A DNA stretch of 64,000 bases, from the NCBI GenBank assembly GCA_035995025.1, contig DASYKY010000034.1, positions 16,143 to 80,142 of the forward strand, read 5' to 3'. Of this stretch, positions 29,252-37,376 are shown piece by piece. The translations under genes and the position numbers were made by a program. The stretch is from Actinophytocola sp035995025 (GTDB taxonomy: Bacteria > Actinomycetota > Actinomycetes > Mycobacteriales > Pseudonocardiaceae). The first letter of the stretch is position 1; each line of letters starts with the position of its first letter. Below the pieces are notes generated by a model. The model worked only from the letters and a program-made list of their open reading frames with translations, was not told where the DNA came from and did not search any database.

Positions 29252-29278
29252 AAAACCGAGCCCCTTCCCCGGGCTCGG
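29252..29278 (-). terminator. Rho-independent terminator of the thioredoxin-TPR gene
   Basis: On the minus strand CCGAGCCC (29278-29271) pairs with GGGCTCGG (29263-29256) and is followed by TTTTC. It lies about 18 bp past the stop of the minus-strand gene. The 130 bp between the two terminators hold GC-rich sequence with no ORF I can support. Confidence 0.85.
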
Positions 29279-29295
29279 CTTCGCCTCGTTCAGGA

Positions 29296-30264
29296 TCAGT
29301 ACAGGGCGCTTGCCAGGTCGCGCCGCGCCTTGGCCACGTTCGGGTCCTCCGGCGGGAACAGGCCGAAGAGCTCGACCAGGTGCGTCCGCGTCCGGTCCCG
29401 GTCCTCGCCGCTCGTCCGGCGGATCACCGACAGCAGCCTCGCGAACGCCTGCTCCACGCGCTGGCTGGCCAGCTCGACGTCGGCCGCCGACAGCTGGGCG
29501 TCGATGTCCTCCGGGGAGGTGTCCGCGCGGACGATCACCGACGGGTCGGCCGACTCGGCGCGGGCCAGGAAGCGGACCTGCGCCAGGGCCGCCTTCGCCA
29601 GCTCGTTCGCCGGCTCGGCGTCCAGGATCTTCTGGTACGCCGCCTCCGCCGTCACGTAGTCGCCCTGTTCGAACGCGGTCTCGGCCTGCTCGAAACGCGG
29701 GTCCTCCGGCTCGGGCTCAGGCTCGACCTCCGGCGCGCCCTGCTCGGCGGCGCTGATGCCCGGCAGACGGTCCCGCAGCGCGTCGAGCAGGCTGCTGATC
29801 CACTGCTTGACCTGCGGTTCCGGCTGCGCACCGGAGAACGCCTCGACCGGCTGGCCGCCGGCGATCGCGACCACCGTGGGGATGGACTGCACCCCGAACA
29901 GCTGCGCGACGCGCGGGTTGGCGTCGACGTCGACCTTCGCGAGGATCCAGGCGCCGTTGCCGGCCTGGGCGAGGCGCTCGAGCATCGGCGACAGCTGCTT
30001 GCACGGCTCGCACCACTCGGCCCACAGGTCCACGACCACCGGGACCTGCAGCGACCGCTCGACGACCTCCGCCTGGAAGGTCTCCTCGGTGACTTCGATG
30101 ACGAAACCGTCCGCGGGCGCCTGCTGGGGCGGACCGGACGAAGACGACGCGGACGGCGGACGGTCGCGGGTCGCGTCCGCCCGGGACCGGAGCGCGGAGA
30201 GATCGACGGCTCCGGACAGGGCCGCCGACAGAGCCGCGGTTTGACGTGGGTCTGGCCTGCTCAC
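29296..30264 (-). CDS. Thioredoxin-domain co-chaperone with TPRs (CnoX/YbbN-like)
   Basis: A 322-aa cytosolic protein. After a ~50-residue disordered Ala/Ser-rich leader there is a thioredoxin fold with an intact redox pair, C85-EP-C88 in DLWAEWCEPCK, and the cis-Pro loop SIPTVVAI. The C-terminal ~150 residues are TPR-like helices (FEQGDYVTAEAAYQKIL, ELAKAALAQVRFL) as in the chaperedoxin CnoX. The GTG at 30264 was chosen since upstream in-frame sequence overlaps the next gene. It may protect proteins from oxidation. Confidence 0.92.
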   Translation of the reverse strand: MSRPDPRQTAALSAALSGAVDLSALRSRADATRDRPPSASSSSGPPQQAPADGFVIEVTEETFQAEVVERSLQVPVVVDLWAEWCEPCKQLSPMLERLAQAGNGAWILAKVDVDANPRVAQLFGVQSIPTVVAIAGGQPVEAFSGAQPEPQVKQWISSLLDALRDRLPGISAAEQGAPEVEPEPEPEDPRFEQAETAFEQGDYVTAEAAYQKILDAEPANELAKAALAQVRFLARAESADPSVIVRADTSPEDIDAQLSAADVELASQRVEQAFARLLSVIRRTSGEDRDRTRTHLVELFGLFPPEDPNVAKARRDLASALY

Positions 30265-30290
30265 GTTTACATCCTGGCACGCCCCTCCGA

Positions 30291-30587
30291 TCACTCGGCG
30301 AGGTGCTGCTCGATCCGCTCGACCTTGGCCGTCAGCTGGTTGGTGTGACCGGGCCGGATGTCCGCCTTCAGCACCAGGCTGACCCGCGGCGCGCCCCGCT
30401 GCACGACCTCCACCGCCTTCTTGACCACGGCCATCACCTCGTCCCACTCCCCCTCGATCGTGGTGAACATGCTGGTGGTCTCCGACGGCAGGCCCGACTC
30501 GCGCACCACGCGCACCGCATCGGCCACGGCCTTGCTCACGCTGTCCGACTCGCCTCCCGCGGGGGCCACACTGAACGCGACTAGCAT
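30291..30587 (-). CDS. Thiamine-binding/MTH1187-family (DUF77) protein
   Basis: A 98-aa protein of the MTH1187/YkoF-like ferredoxin fold. It starts MLVAFSVAPAGG and has the motifs VVRESGLPSETTSMFTTIEG and APRVSLVLKADIRPG, typical of the family, whose members bind thiamine or related ligands. The ATG at 30587 has GGAGAGGAG about seven bases upstream. It is 26 bp upstream of the thioredoxin gene on the same strand, so they may be co-transcribed. Confidence 0.88.
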   Translation of the reverse strand: MLVAFSVAPAGGESDSVSKAVADAVRVVRESGLPSETTSMFTTIEGEWDEVMAVVKKAVEVVQRGAPRVSLVLKADIRPGHTNQLTAKVERIEQHLAE

Positions 30588-30656
30588 GCCTGCTCCTCTC
30601 CGGGCGGAACTGTGCTTGGGCACCCTGGCGGGTACCGACTGGTAACTTCAACCGGC

Positions 30657-31157
30657 ATGAGCCGAGTTCTGCCGTTCGATCCCATCGCCCGCGCGGCCGA
30701 GCTCTGGTCCGAACGGGTCGGGCCGGCCGGCACGATGGCCGCGGTCACCAGCATCATGCGGGTCCAGCAGGTGCTCCAGTCCGCTGTGGACTCGGCACTT
30801 CGCCCGCACGGGCTGACCTTCGCCCGCTACGAGGCGCTCGTGCTGCTGACCTTCGCCAAGCTCGGCAGCCTGCCGATGCGCGTGATGGGCGAGCGCCTGC
30901 AGCTGCACCCCACGAGCGTGACCAACATCGTCGACCGGCTCGAGGGCGACGGGCTCGTCCGCCGGCTGCCGCACCCGACGGACCGGCGCACCACGCTCGC
31001 GGAGATCACCGCGGCCGGCCGGCAGCGCCGCGAGGAGGCGACGACCGCGGTGACCGAGATCGACTTCGGGCTGCGCGGCCTCACCGAGCGGCAGACAGCC
31101 CAGCTGACCGACCTGCTCGCCAAGGTGCGCAAGGCGGTCGGCGACTTCGAGGACTGA
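30657..31157 (+). CDS. MarR-family transcriptional regulator
   Basis: A 166-aa winged-helix protein. The DNA-binding part runs from ~50 to 120 (FAKLGSLPMRVMGERLQLHP, VTNIVDRLEGDGLVRRLPHP, TDRRTTLAEIT), with dimerisation helices at both ends. A TAACTT box eight bases before the ATG at 30657 suggests a leaderless transcript, and this start fits homologue length. It is divergent from the DUF77 gene, which may be its target along with itself. Effector unknown. Confidence 0.93.
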   Translation: MSRVLPFDPIARAAELWSERVGPAGTMAAVTSIMRVQQVLQSAVDSALRPHGLTFARYEALVLLTFAKLGSLPMRVMGERLQLHPTSVTNIVDRLEGDGLVRRLPHPTDRRTTLAEITAAGRQRREEATTAVTEIDFGLRGLTERQTAQLTDLLAKVRKAVGDFED

Positions 31158-31241
31158 GCGCCCGGCTCAGGGAGATGTCACAGCGCGGCGAGCCCGATCG
31201 TCATGGGTAGGTACGACATCCACGACGACAGGGGAGAAACC

Positions 31242-31712
31242 ATGGATGCCAGGCTGAACATCCACGGCAGCCAGATCGCCGGCAAGCTCGTGAAGCACCT
31301 CGTCGCGGCGAGCCAGGTGGTCGCCGGCTCGTCGCTGCCCGCCGCGACGCAGGAGCTGGTCAAGCTGCGCGCGAGCCAGATCAACGGGTGCGGCGTCTGC
31401 ACCGACATGCACTTCAAGGAGGCCGTCGCGGCCGGTGAGTCGCCGGAGCGCCTCAACATGGTCGCCGCGTGGCGGGAGGCCACCGCCTTCACCGAGCCAG
31501 AGCGGGCCGCGCTGGAGCTGGCGGAGCAGGGCACCCGCACCGCGGACGCGGCGGGTGGCGTCACCGACGACGCCTGGGCGAACGCCGCCAAGCACTACGA
31601 CGACGAGCAGCTCGTCGCGCTGGTGGCCACGATCTCACTCATCAACATGTTCAACCGGCTGAACGTGATCACCCAGCAGCCGGCCGGCGACTACCGGCCC
31701 GGCCAGTTCTGA
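31242..31712 (+). CDS. AhpD-like carboxymuconolactone decarboxylase-family protein
   Basis: A 156-aa alkylhydroperoxidase-like protein. The redox motif C50-GV-C53 followed by H57 (NGCGVCTDMHF) is intact, as in AhpD. The helical core ends in a segment LVATISLINMFNRLNV typical of the family. GGGGAGAAA precedes the ATG at 31242. It probably reduces peroxides in the cytosol; no partner AhpC gene is in the window. The MarR gene 85 bp upstream points the same way and might control it. Confidence 0.92.
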   Translation: MDARLNIHGSQIAGKLVKHLVAASQVVAGSSLPAATQELVKLRASQINGCGVCTDMHFKEAVAAGESPERLNMVAAWREATAFTEPERAALELAEQGTRTADAAGGVTDDAWANAAKHYDDEQLVALVATISLINMFNRLNVITQQPAGDYRPGQF

Positions 31713-31740
31713 CGAACCGGAAACCCGGTGCCGTGCCTGA

Positions 31741-32787
31741 CTAGCTGTCCTCCCACTGGAAGACCTTGGCCGCGATCGCGCCGACCACGACGATGAACGC
31801 GGTCAGCACCAGGCACGGCACCACGAGCGCCGACGGGCCCTGGCCGCGCACCAGGAAGTCCATGATCCCGTCGTTCATGTGCCGCAGCGGGAACACCTCG
31901 GAGAGGGTCTGCATCCACGGCGGCGACTGGTCGATCGGGAAGAACGTGCCCGACAGGAAGGCCATCGGCAGCACCACGATGTTGGCCGCGCCGGTGGCCG
32001 CCTCCTCGGTCTTGCAGAACGCGCCGACCAGCATGCCGATCGCGAAGAACGCGAGGATGCCGAGCAGGAACACCGGGATCGCGAGCGCCCAGGTGCCGGT
32101 CAGCTGAAGGCCGAACACCGGCAGCGAGCCGATCCCGAGGAAGATCAGCGCCTGCACGATCGCCACGCCGATGGTCACCACCACGCGGGACGTGAGCACC
32201 GTGGACGCGTGCACCGGCGCGAGCCGGATGCGCCGCAGCACCTGCTTCTTGCGCCAGCTCACCAGGGTGAGCGCGGAGCCGAAGACGGCCGTGACCGCGA
32301 CGCCCCAGGACATGATCCCCGGCGTGATGTACTGGATCGGCTTGAGCGACTGGTCCTCCACGTTGGCCCCGTCGACCTGGAACCTCGGCGTCTCGCCGGT
32401 CGCCTCCTGGTTCATCTGGCTGATCACGCCCTGCACGATCCCGGAGATCGTGCCGGCCTGCGTCGGGTCGCTCCGGGCGAACCGGTAGGTGATCGAGTCG
32501 CCGTCCTCGGCCACGACCGCCGGCAGGTCGCCGTCCTTGACCTTCCGCACCCCGTCGGACAGCGAGCCGAGCCGCTCGATGTCGAACGCGCCGGTCCGCT
32601 CCAGCCCGGCGACCACCGGGCCGTCGCCGACGACGCCGAGGTCGATCTTCTCCGCACCCGCGTCGCGGAACAGCAGGCCGAACACGACGAGGAACATCAG
32701 CGGGAAGACGAACGTGAAGAACAGCGTGGCCTTGTCCCGGTAGAAACCCTTGAACATGGCGAGCGCGAGGCTCTTGAAGGCGATCAC
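31741..32787 (-). CDS. ABC-2 type transporter permease
   Basis: A 348-aa permease with a first membrane helix at ~17-38 (ATLFFTFVFPLMFLVVFGLLF), a ~130-residue external domain, and five further helices from ~180 to the end, as in ABC2_membrane_3 exporters. The charged coupling region SWRKKQVLRRIRLAP is clear. Its GTG overlaps the stop of the ATPase gene, so they form one exporter. The cargo is unknown; drug or lipid export is typical. Confidence 0.92.
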   Translation of the reverse strand: MIAFKSLALAMFKGFYRDKATLFFTFVFPLMFLVVFGLLFRDAGAEKIDLGVVGDGPVVAGLERTGAFDIERLGSLSDGVRKVKDGDLPAVVAEDGDSITYRFARSDPTQAGTISGIVQGVISQMNQEATGETPRFQVDGANVEDQSLKPIQYITPGIMSWGVAVTAVFGSALTLVSWRKKQVLRRIRLAPVHASTVLTSRVVVTIGVAIVQALIFLGIGSLPVFGLQLTGTWALAIPVFLLGILAFFAIGMLVGAFCKTEEAATGAANIVVLPMAFLSGTFFPIDQSPPWMQTLSEVFPLRHMNDGIMDFLVRGQGPSALVVPCLVLTAFIVVVGAIAAKVFQWEDS

Positions 32788-33707
32788 GCCCGGTACTCCC
32801 GTCCGGTCAGGTCGAGGAAGACGTCTTCGAGGGTGGCGGTGCGCACCTGCAGCCCGGCGAGCGAGCCGCGTCCGGCGAGGGCACCGAGCAGCTCGGCCGG
32901 CCTGCGCGTGGTGATCGTCAACGACGCGTCGTCCTCGGCGACGTCGTCGGCGCCGAGCAGCGCGCTCGCGTCCGAAGTGGACAGCAGGCCGCGCTCGAGG
33001 ATGACGCGGGTCGGCGCGTCGAGGCCGCGCACCAGGCTCGTCGGCGTGTCCATGGCGAGGATCCGGCCCCGGTCCATGATCGCCACCCGATCGCAGAGGA
33101 TCTCCGCCTCGTCGATGTAGTGGGTGGTGTAGACGATCGTCTTGCCGCGCTCCTGGATCGCGCGCAGCACGTCCCACAGGTTGCGCCGCGCCTGCGGGTC
33201 CAGCGCCGCGGACGGCTCGTCGAGGAACACCACGTCCGGGTCGTGCACCAGCGCGCACGCGATCGACAGCCGCTGGCGCTGGCCGCCGGAGAGCTTGTCC
33301 TCGCGGGTGTCCGCCTTGTCCGCGAGCCCGACCAGCTCGAGCATGTCGTGTGCCCGCGCCGCGCCGACGCCGTACAGGGAGGCGAACGTCTCCAGCTGCT
33401 CGCGCGCGGTGAGCTTCTCGAAGAACGCCGACGCCTGCAGCTGCACGCCGATGCGCGGCAGCAGCGACACCCGCCGCGGCCACGGCGACTCGCCGAGCAG
33501 CGCGACCGTGCCGCTGTCGGGCTCGCGCAGCCCCTCGATGATCTCGAGCGTCGTCGTCTTGCCCGCCCCGTTCGGCCCGAGGATGCCGAAGAACTCCCCC
33601 TCGGCGACGGACAGCGAGACGCCGTCCACCGCCTTCAGGTCCCCATACGCCTTGTGGATGTCCTCGACCACCACGGCGTTCCCTGTCTCGACCACGAGCG
33701 AGAACAT
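32784..33707 (-). CDS. ABC transporter ATP-binding protein (DrrA-like)
   Basis: A 307-aa ATPase. Walker A is GPNGAGKTTT, the signature LSGGQRQRLSIA, Walker B VVFLDEPSAALDP with the switch His in YTTHYIDEAE. The ~80-residue C-terminal extension is typical of daunorubicin-resistance-type ATPases. The ATG at 33707 is preferred; one at 33728 is in frame. It is partnered with the overlapping permease gene. Confidence 0.94.
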   Translation of the reverse strand: MFSLVVETGNAVVVEDIHKAYGDLKAVDGVSLSVAEGEFFGILGPNGAGKTTTLEIIEGLREPDSGTVALLGESPWPRRVSLLPRIGVQLQASAFFEKLTAREQLETFASLYGVGAARAHDMLELVGLADKADTREDKLSGGQRQRLSIACALVHDPDVVFLDEPSAALDPQARRNLWDVLRAIQERGKTIVYTTHYIDEAEILCDRVAIMDRGRILAMDTPTSLVRGLDAPTRVILERGLLSTSDASALLGADDVAEDDASLTITTRRPAELLGALAGRGSLAGLQVRTATLEDVFLDLTGREYRA

Positions 33708-33767
33708 AGCCGAGCACCGCACGGACAAGGCTCGCTACGACGCGATTCGCGACCAAAGGAGACCGCC

Positions 33768-34694
33768 ATGTATCCCGAGGTCGAACCCTTCGAACACGGC
33801 ATGCTCGACGTCGGCGACGGAAACCACGTCTACTGGGAGCAGTGCGGCAATCCGGACGGCACGCCCGCGGTCGTGCTGCACGGCGGGCCGGGCTCGGGCT
33901 GCACACCGGCCCACCGCCGGTGGTTCGACCCGGACCGGTACCGCGTCGTGCTGCTCGACCAGCGCAACTGCGGGCGCAGCGCCCCGCACGCGAGCGACCC
34001 CGCCACCGACCTGTCGGCCAACACCACCGGCCACCTGATCGCCGACCTCGAGCTGCTGCGCACGCGGCTGGGCATCGAGCGCTGGCTGGTATTCGGCGGT
34101 TCGTTCGGCTGCGTGCTCGGCCTCGCCTACGCGCAGCGCCACCCCGAGCGGGTCACCGCGCTCGTGCTGTACGCCGTCGCCACCGCCCGGCAGGCGGAGG
34201 TCGACCTGCTCACCCGCGGGCTGGGCCAGCTGTTCCCCGAGGCGTGGGCGCGGTTCCGGGACGCCGCAGGCGATGAGGACATCCCGGCCGGTTACGCGCG
34301 GCGGCTCGCCGCACCGTCCGAAGAGGAGCGTGCGGCCGCGGCGGCGGCGTGGTGCGCGTGGGAGGACGCGATCGTGCCGACCCAGCCGCCGAGCCCGCGC
34401 TACGCCGGCCCCGCGTTCCGGCTGGCCTTCGCCCGGATCGTCACGCACTACTGGTCGAACGGTCACTTCCTCGGCCCGGACGGCGCGCTGCTCGCCGGCG
34501 CCGGGCGGCTCGCCGGGATCCCGGGCGTGCTCGTGCAGGGCAGGCTCGACCTCGGCAACCTCGCCGGCACGCCCTGGCTGCTCGCGCACGCGTGGCCGGA
34601 CGCGGAGCTCGTCATCGTCGACGAGGCCGGCCACGAGACCGCCACCTCGGGCATGGCGGCGGCGTTGCTGGCCGCGACCGCGCGCTTCGCGTGA
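33768..34694 (+). CDS. Prolyl aminopeptidase-like alpha/beta hydrolase
   Basis: A 308-aa hydrolase of the proline iminopeptidase (S33) family. The oxyanion motif HGGPGSGC and DQRNCGRSAPH are characteristic. The nucleophile is S112 in FGGSFGCVLGLAYA, where most family members have GGSWGSTLAL. The acid is in QGRLDLGN and the His in DEAGHET. AAAGGAG precedes the ATG. It likely removes N-terminal proline or acts on related amides. It is divergent from the ABC exporter, 60 bp apart. Confidence 0.9.
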   Translation: MYPEVEPFEHGMLDVGDGNHVYWEQCGNPDGTPAVVLHGGPGSGCTPAHRRWFDPDRYRVVLLDQRNCGRSAPHASDPATDLSANTTGHLIADLELLRTRLGIERWLVFGGSFGCVLGLAYAQRHPERVTALVLYAVATARQAEVDLLTRGLGQLFPEAWARFRDAAGDEDIPAGYARRLAAPSEEERAAAAAAWCAWEDAIVPTQPPSPRYAGPAFRLAFARIVTHYWSNGHFLGPDGALLAGAGRLAGIPGVLVQGRLDLGNLAGTPWLLAHAWPDAELVIVDEAGHETATSGMAAALLAATARFA

Positions 34695-34787
34695 ACCGCG
34701 GGGGCCGTTCGCTCGTCATTGAGGGTGAACGCTCCCGCGGTGAACCACCGGCCCGGGCGCCCGCAGCCAGCGAGCACCCGGGTCCGG
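34695..34787. terminator. Hairpins between converging genes
   Basis: ACCGCGGGGGCCGTTCGC (34695-34712) pairs imperfectly with GTGAACGCTCCCGCGGT (34725-34741). A second stem joins CCGGCCCGGG (34748-34757) and CCCGGGTCCGG (34777-34787) and is followed by CCCTTTT. Together they likely terminate the hydrolase gene and, in reverse, the GH47 gene. Confidence 0.65.
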
Positions 34788-34793
34788 CCCTTT

Positions 34794-36194
34794 TCAGCGC
34801 CGCGCGCCCTTGAGCAGGTTGCCCTCGGTCGACAGGTAGTGGTCGCGGTAGTCGAACCGCTTGGCGTCGCCGAAGATCAGGTAGTAGTACTTCAGCTGCT
34901 CGGACCACCAGTAGCCGGGACAGAAGTCCCCGCGCACCGGCGGGCTCGTCGTCACGTCGTCGAGGATTGTGTAGCCGTAGCGGACCTTCGAGGTGCGCTT
35001 CATCGCGTCGTAGTGCTTCTTCGCCCGCTGCCGGTACCGCTCGTCGCGCGTGACGAGCCACAGGCTGAACGCGGCGTCGGCGAACTCCGGGCGCAGCTGG
35101 TTTCCCTTGCTGGTGGCGGCGAGCGTGGTGTAGTCGATGCCCTCGGGCAGCACGCCGTAGCGATCCTGCACGACGTTCCACGAGTCGTGGTAGCGCCGGC
35201 CCTCGACCACGTCACCGCCCTCGGCGAGCAGCCCCGCGAAGAACGACCCGAGCTCACTCTGCGTCCGGCTGACGATCGCCCCGGTGAACGCGTCGACCTG
35301 GGCGAACCACAGGTGCCCGCCGACCATCTCGGACTGGTGGTTGAGGATGCCGGCGACGAGCGTGTCGTACCAGGACTTGAGGTCGCGGTCGCCGAGCAGC
35401 TTCCAGCCGTCGTAGAGGTACTCGTAGTACGAGTCCGCGGGCGGGCCGACGGTCGCGGTGGTGTTGAGCCACTCCCCCGTCTCCGCGTGCACCGCGTACG
35501 GGAGCAGGTCCAGCGGGCTGCGCTTGTCGAACGTGACTGCGAAGGCACGCTTGGCGGCGTCGAAGTACTTCCGCTCGCCGGTCCACCGCGACAGCGCGCC
35601 GAACTCGGTGATGTAGGTACCGGTCTCCGCGAGGTTGGTCTCCGGCGAGCTCACCGCGCCGGTGGCCAGGTTCACGAAGCGGTACGGCACCCCGGTCGGC
35701 GACTTCGTGAACGCGGGTAACAGCCGGTCGCCGAGGTCCGCGGCCAGGTCGAGCAGCCGGGCCTCGCGGGTGCAGTGGTAGGCCGATAACAGCCCGCCGA
35801 GCAGCCGGATGTTCGTCTCGAACACCTGGAATGGCGCGTCCACGGCGAAGCTCAGGTTCGCCCGCACCCAAGCAAGGCCCTGTTCCAGCTCGGCGTCGAG
35901 CTCCATCAGCCACAGGGTGTCGAGTGCCTCGACGACCGTGAGCCCCATCGGGTGGCCGTCGACGAAGAACTCCTCCGCGCCACCGCTCACCGGCTTGATC
36001 TGGTCGTGCCCGAACGCTCTGTCCACATAGGAGCGCCAGGCCCAGCGGGTCTCCTTCCGCACGTCGTCGGCGACCGGGTGCCACGAGCCGGGCGCGGCCG
36101 ACGCGCCCGGAGCGGTGATCACCCCCGCCGCACCGAGCCCGGCGGTCGCGCCGAGCAGTCCGAGGAACCTTCTGCGATGCAGGGATGTACGCAT
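34794..36194 (-). CDS. GH47 family alpha-1,2-mannosidase, exported
   Basis: A 466-aa protein with a Tat-type signal (HRRRFLGLLGATAG, ending GASAAPG). The mature part carries GH47 class I mannosidase signatures: WRSYVDRAFGHDQIKPVSGG, LTVVEALDTLWLMELD, NIRLLGGLLSAYH and DSYYEYLYDGWKL. GH47 enzymes are mostly eukaryotic ER/Golgi mannosidases; bacterial members are known but few. It is divergent from the LacI gene and next to the manA gene, so the locus probably releases mannose from external glycans. A palindromic operator lies 12 bp before its start. Confidence 0.9.
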   Translation of the reverse strand: MRTSLHRRRFLGLLGATAGLGAAGVITAPGASAAPGSWHPVADDVRKETRWAWRSYVDRAFGHDQIKPVSGGAEEFFVDGHPMGLTVVEALDTLWLMELDAELEQGLAWVRANLSFAVDAPFQVFETNIRLLGGLLSAYHCTREARLLDLAADLGDRLLPAFTKSPTGVPYRFVNLATGAVSSPETNLAETGTYITEFGALSRWTGERKYFDAAKRAFAVTFDKRSPLDLLPYAVHAETGEWLNTTATVGPPADSYYEYLYDGWKLLGDRDLKSWYDTLVAGILNHQSEMVGGHLWFAQVDAFTGAIVSRTQSELGSFFAGLLAEGGDVVEGRRYHDSWNVVQDRYGVLPEGIDYTTLAATSKGNQLRPEFADAAFSLWLVTRDERYRQRAKKHYDAMKRTSKVRYGYTILDDVTTSPPVRGDFCPGYWWSEQLKYYYLIFGDAKRFDYRDHYLSTEGNLLKGARR

Positions 36195-36205
36195 CGGGTA
36201 CTCCT

Positions 36206-36217
36206 GACAACCTTGTC
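36206..36217. promoter_or_regulatory. LacI-type operator upstream of GH47 gene
   Basis: GACAACCTTGTC, an 11/12 match to the perfect palindrome GACAACGTTGTC found at the LacI gene start. It lies 12 bp before the mannosidase ATG, where a bound repressor would block transcription. Confidence 0.7.
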
Positions 36218-36271
36218 GGGACTTCCTAGCGGTCTAGACCACCATGCGGAGAATTCCCTGCGAAATCAAGA

Positions 36272-36282
36272 CGTTGACAACG
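36272..36282. promoter_or_regulatory. Third palindrome in the GH47/lacI intergenic region
   Basis: CGTTGACAACG is a perfect 5+1+5 palindrome sharing the GACAAC half-site. It includes TTGACA, which may serve as a -35 box for the regulator gene. Confidence 0.45.
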
Positions 36283-36312
36283 AGCCACCCGCCATAGTCG
36301 AATCAGGTGGAC

Positions 36313-37347
36313 ATGACAACGTTGTCCAACCAGCGCGGCCGCCGGGTCCGCCGGGCCACCATGAACGACGTGGCGCGGCTCGCCGGCGTGAGCATCAAGA
36401 CGGTGTCGCGGGTGGTCAACGACGAGCCGGGAGTGCACGCGGACACCGCGGAACGGGTGCTGACGGCGATCGCGCGGCTGGGGTTCCGGCGCAACATCGG
36501 CGCGCTCAACCTGCGCCGCGGCTCCTCCACCGGCACGATCGGGCTCGTGCTCGAGGACGTGGCCAACCCGTTCTACTCGGGGCTGACCCGCGCGGCCGAG
36601 GAGGTGGCGCGCCGGTTCGGCCGCCAGGTGCTGACCGGGTCGTCGGACGAGGACCCGGCGCGCGAGCGCGAGCTGTCGCTGGAGTTCTGCGCGCGGCGGG
36701 TGGACGGGCTGATCGTGGTCCCGGCCGGGACGCAGCACGGGCACCTGATGCCGGAGATCGCGTCGGGCACGCCGGTGGTGTTCGTCGACCGGCCGCCGGG
36801 CGGCGTGGTCGCGGACACCGTGCTGGTGGACAACGTCGCGGGCGCCGCGGGCGCGGTCGCGCACCTGGCGCGCCACGGCCACCGGCGGATCACGTTCCTC
36901 GGCGACGCGCCGGCGATCTTCACCGCCGCCGAGCGGCTGCGCGGGTTCCGCGAGGGCCTGGCGACGGCCGGACTGGGCTACGAGGAGCGGCTGGTCGCGA
37001 TGGGCCCGCACACGCCCGCCGGCGTGGCCGCCACGCTGCGGCAGATGCTCGAGGGCTCGTCGCCGGCCACCGCCGTGGTCACCGGGAACAACCGGATCAC
37101 CGTGGCGGTGCTGCGCGCGCTGGCGGGCGCGCCGGCCCGGCCCGCGCTGATCGGCTTCGACGACTTCGAGCTCGCCGACCTGCTCGACCCGCCGGTGAGC
37201 GTGGTCGCCTCGGACCCCGGCGTGCTCGGCAAGGCCGCCGCCGAGCTGCTGTTCGCCCGCCTGGACGGCGACGACTCACCACCCCGCCGGATCGTGTTGC
37301 CGGTCCGGCTCATTGCCCGTGGTTCAGGAGAGGCAAAGCCCGCATGA
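36313..37347 (+). CDS. LacI-family transcriptional repressor
   Basis: A 344-aa regulator. The N-terminal HTH is ATMNDVARLAGVSIKTVSRV with hinge motif NLRRGSSTGTIGLV, followed by the periplasmic-binding-like sugar domain (DVANPFYSGL, VVFVDRPPGG, TGNNRITV, FDDFELADLL). The ATG at 36313 is preferred over the GTG at 36307. The perfect palindrome GACAACGTTGTC overlaps codons 2-5, so it very likely represses itself and the divergent GH47 gene. The next gene is mannose-6-phosphate isomerase, so mannose or a derivative is the probable inducer. Confidence 0.95.
   Translation: MTTLSNQRGRRVRRATMNDVARLAGVSIKTVSRVVNDEPGVHADTAERVLTAIARLGFRRNIGALNLRRGSSTGTIGLVLEDVANPFYSGLTRAAEEVARRFGRQVLTGSSDEDPARERELSLEFCARRVDGLIVVPAGTQHGHLMPEIASGTPVVFVDRPPGGVVADTVLVDNVAGAAGAVAHLARHGHRRITFLGDAPAIFTAAERLRGFREGLATAGLGYEERLVAMGPHTPAGVAATLRQMLEGSSPATAVVTGNNRITVAVLRALAGAPARPALIGFDDFELADLLDPPVSVVASDPGVLGKAAAELLFARLDGDDSPPRRIVLPVRLIARGSGEAKPA
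36315..36326. promoter_or_regulatory. LacI-type operator overlapping the regulator's own start
   Basis: GACAACGTTGTC is a perfect 12-bp palindrome beginning two bases after the A of the lacI ATG. It matches the site before the GH47 gene, consistent with autoregulation. Confidence 0.75.
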
Positions 37348-37376
37348 GCACGTGAGCGGGAGGAACGGAGCGAACC

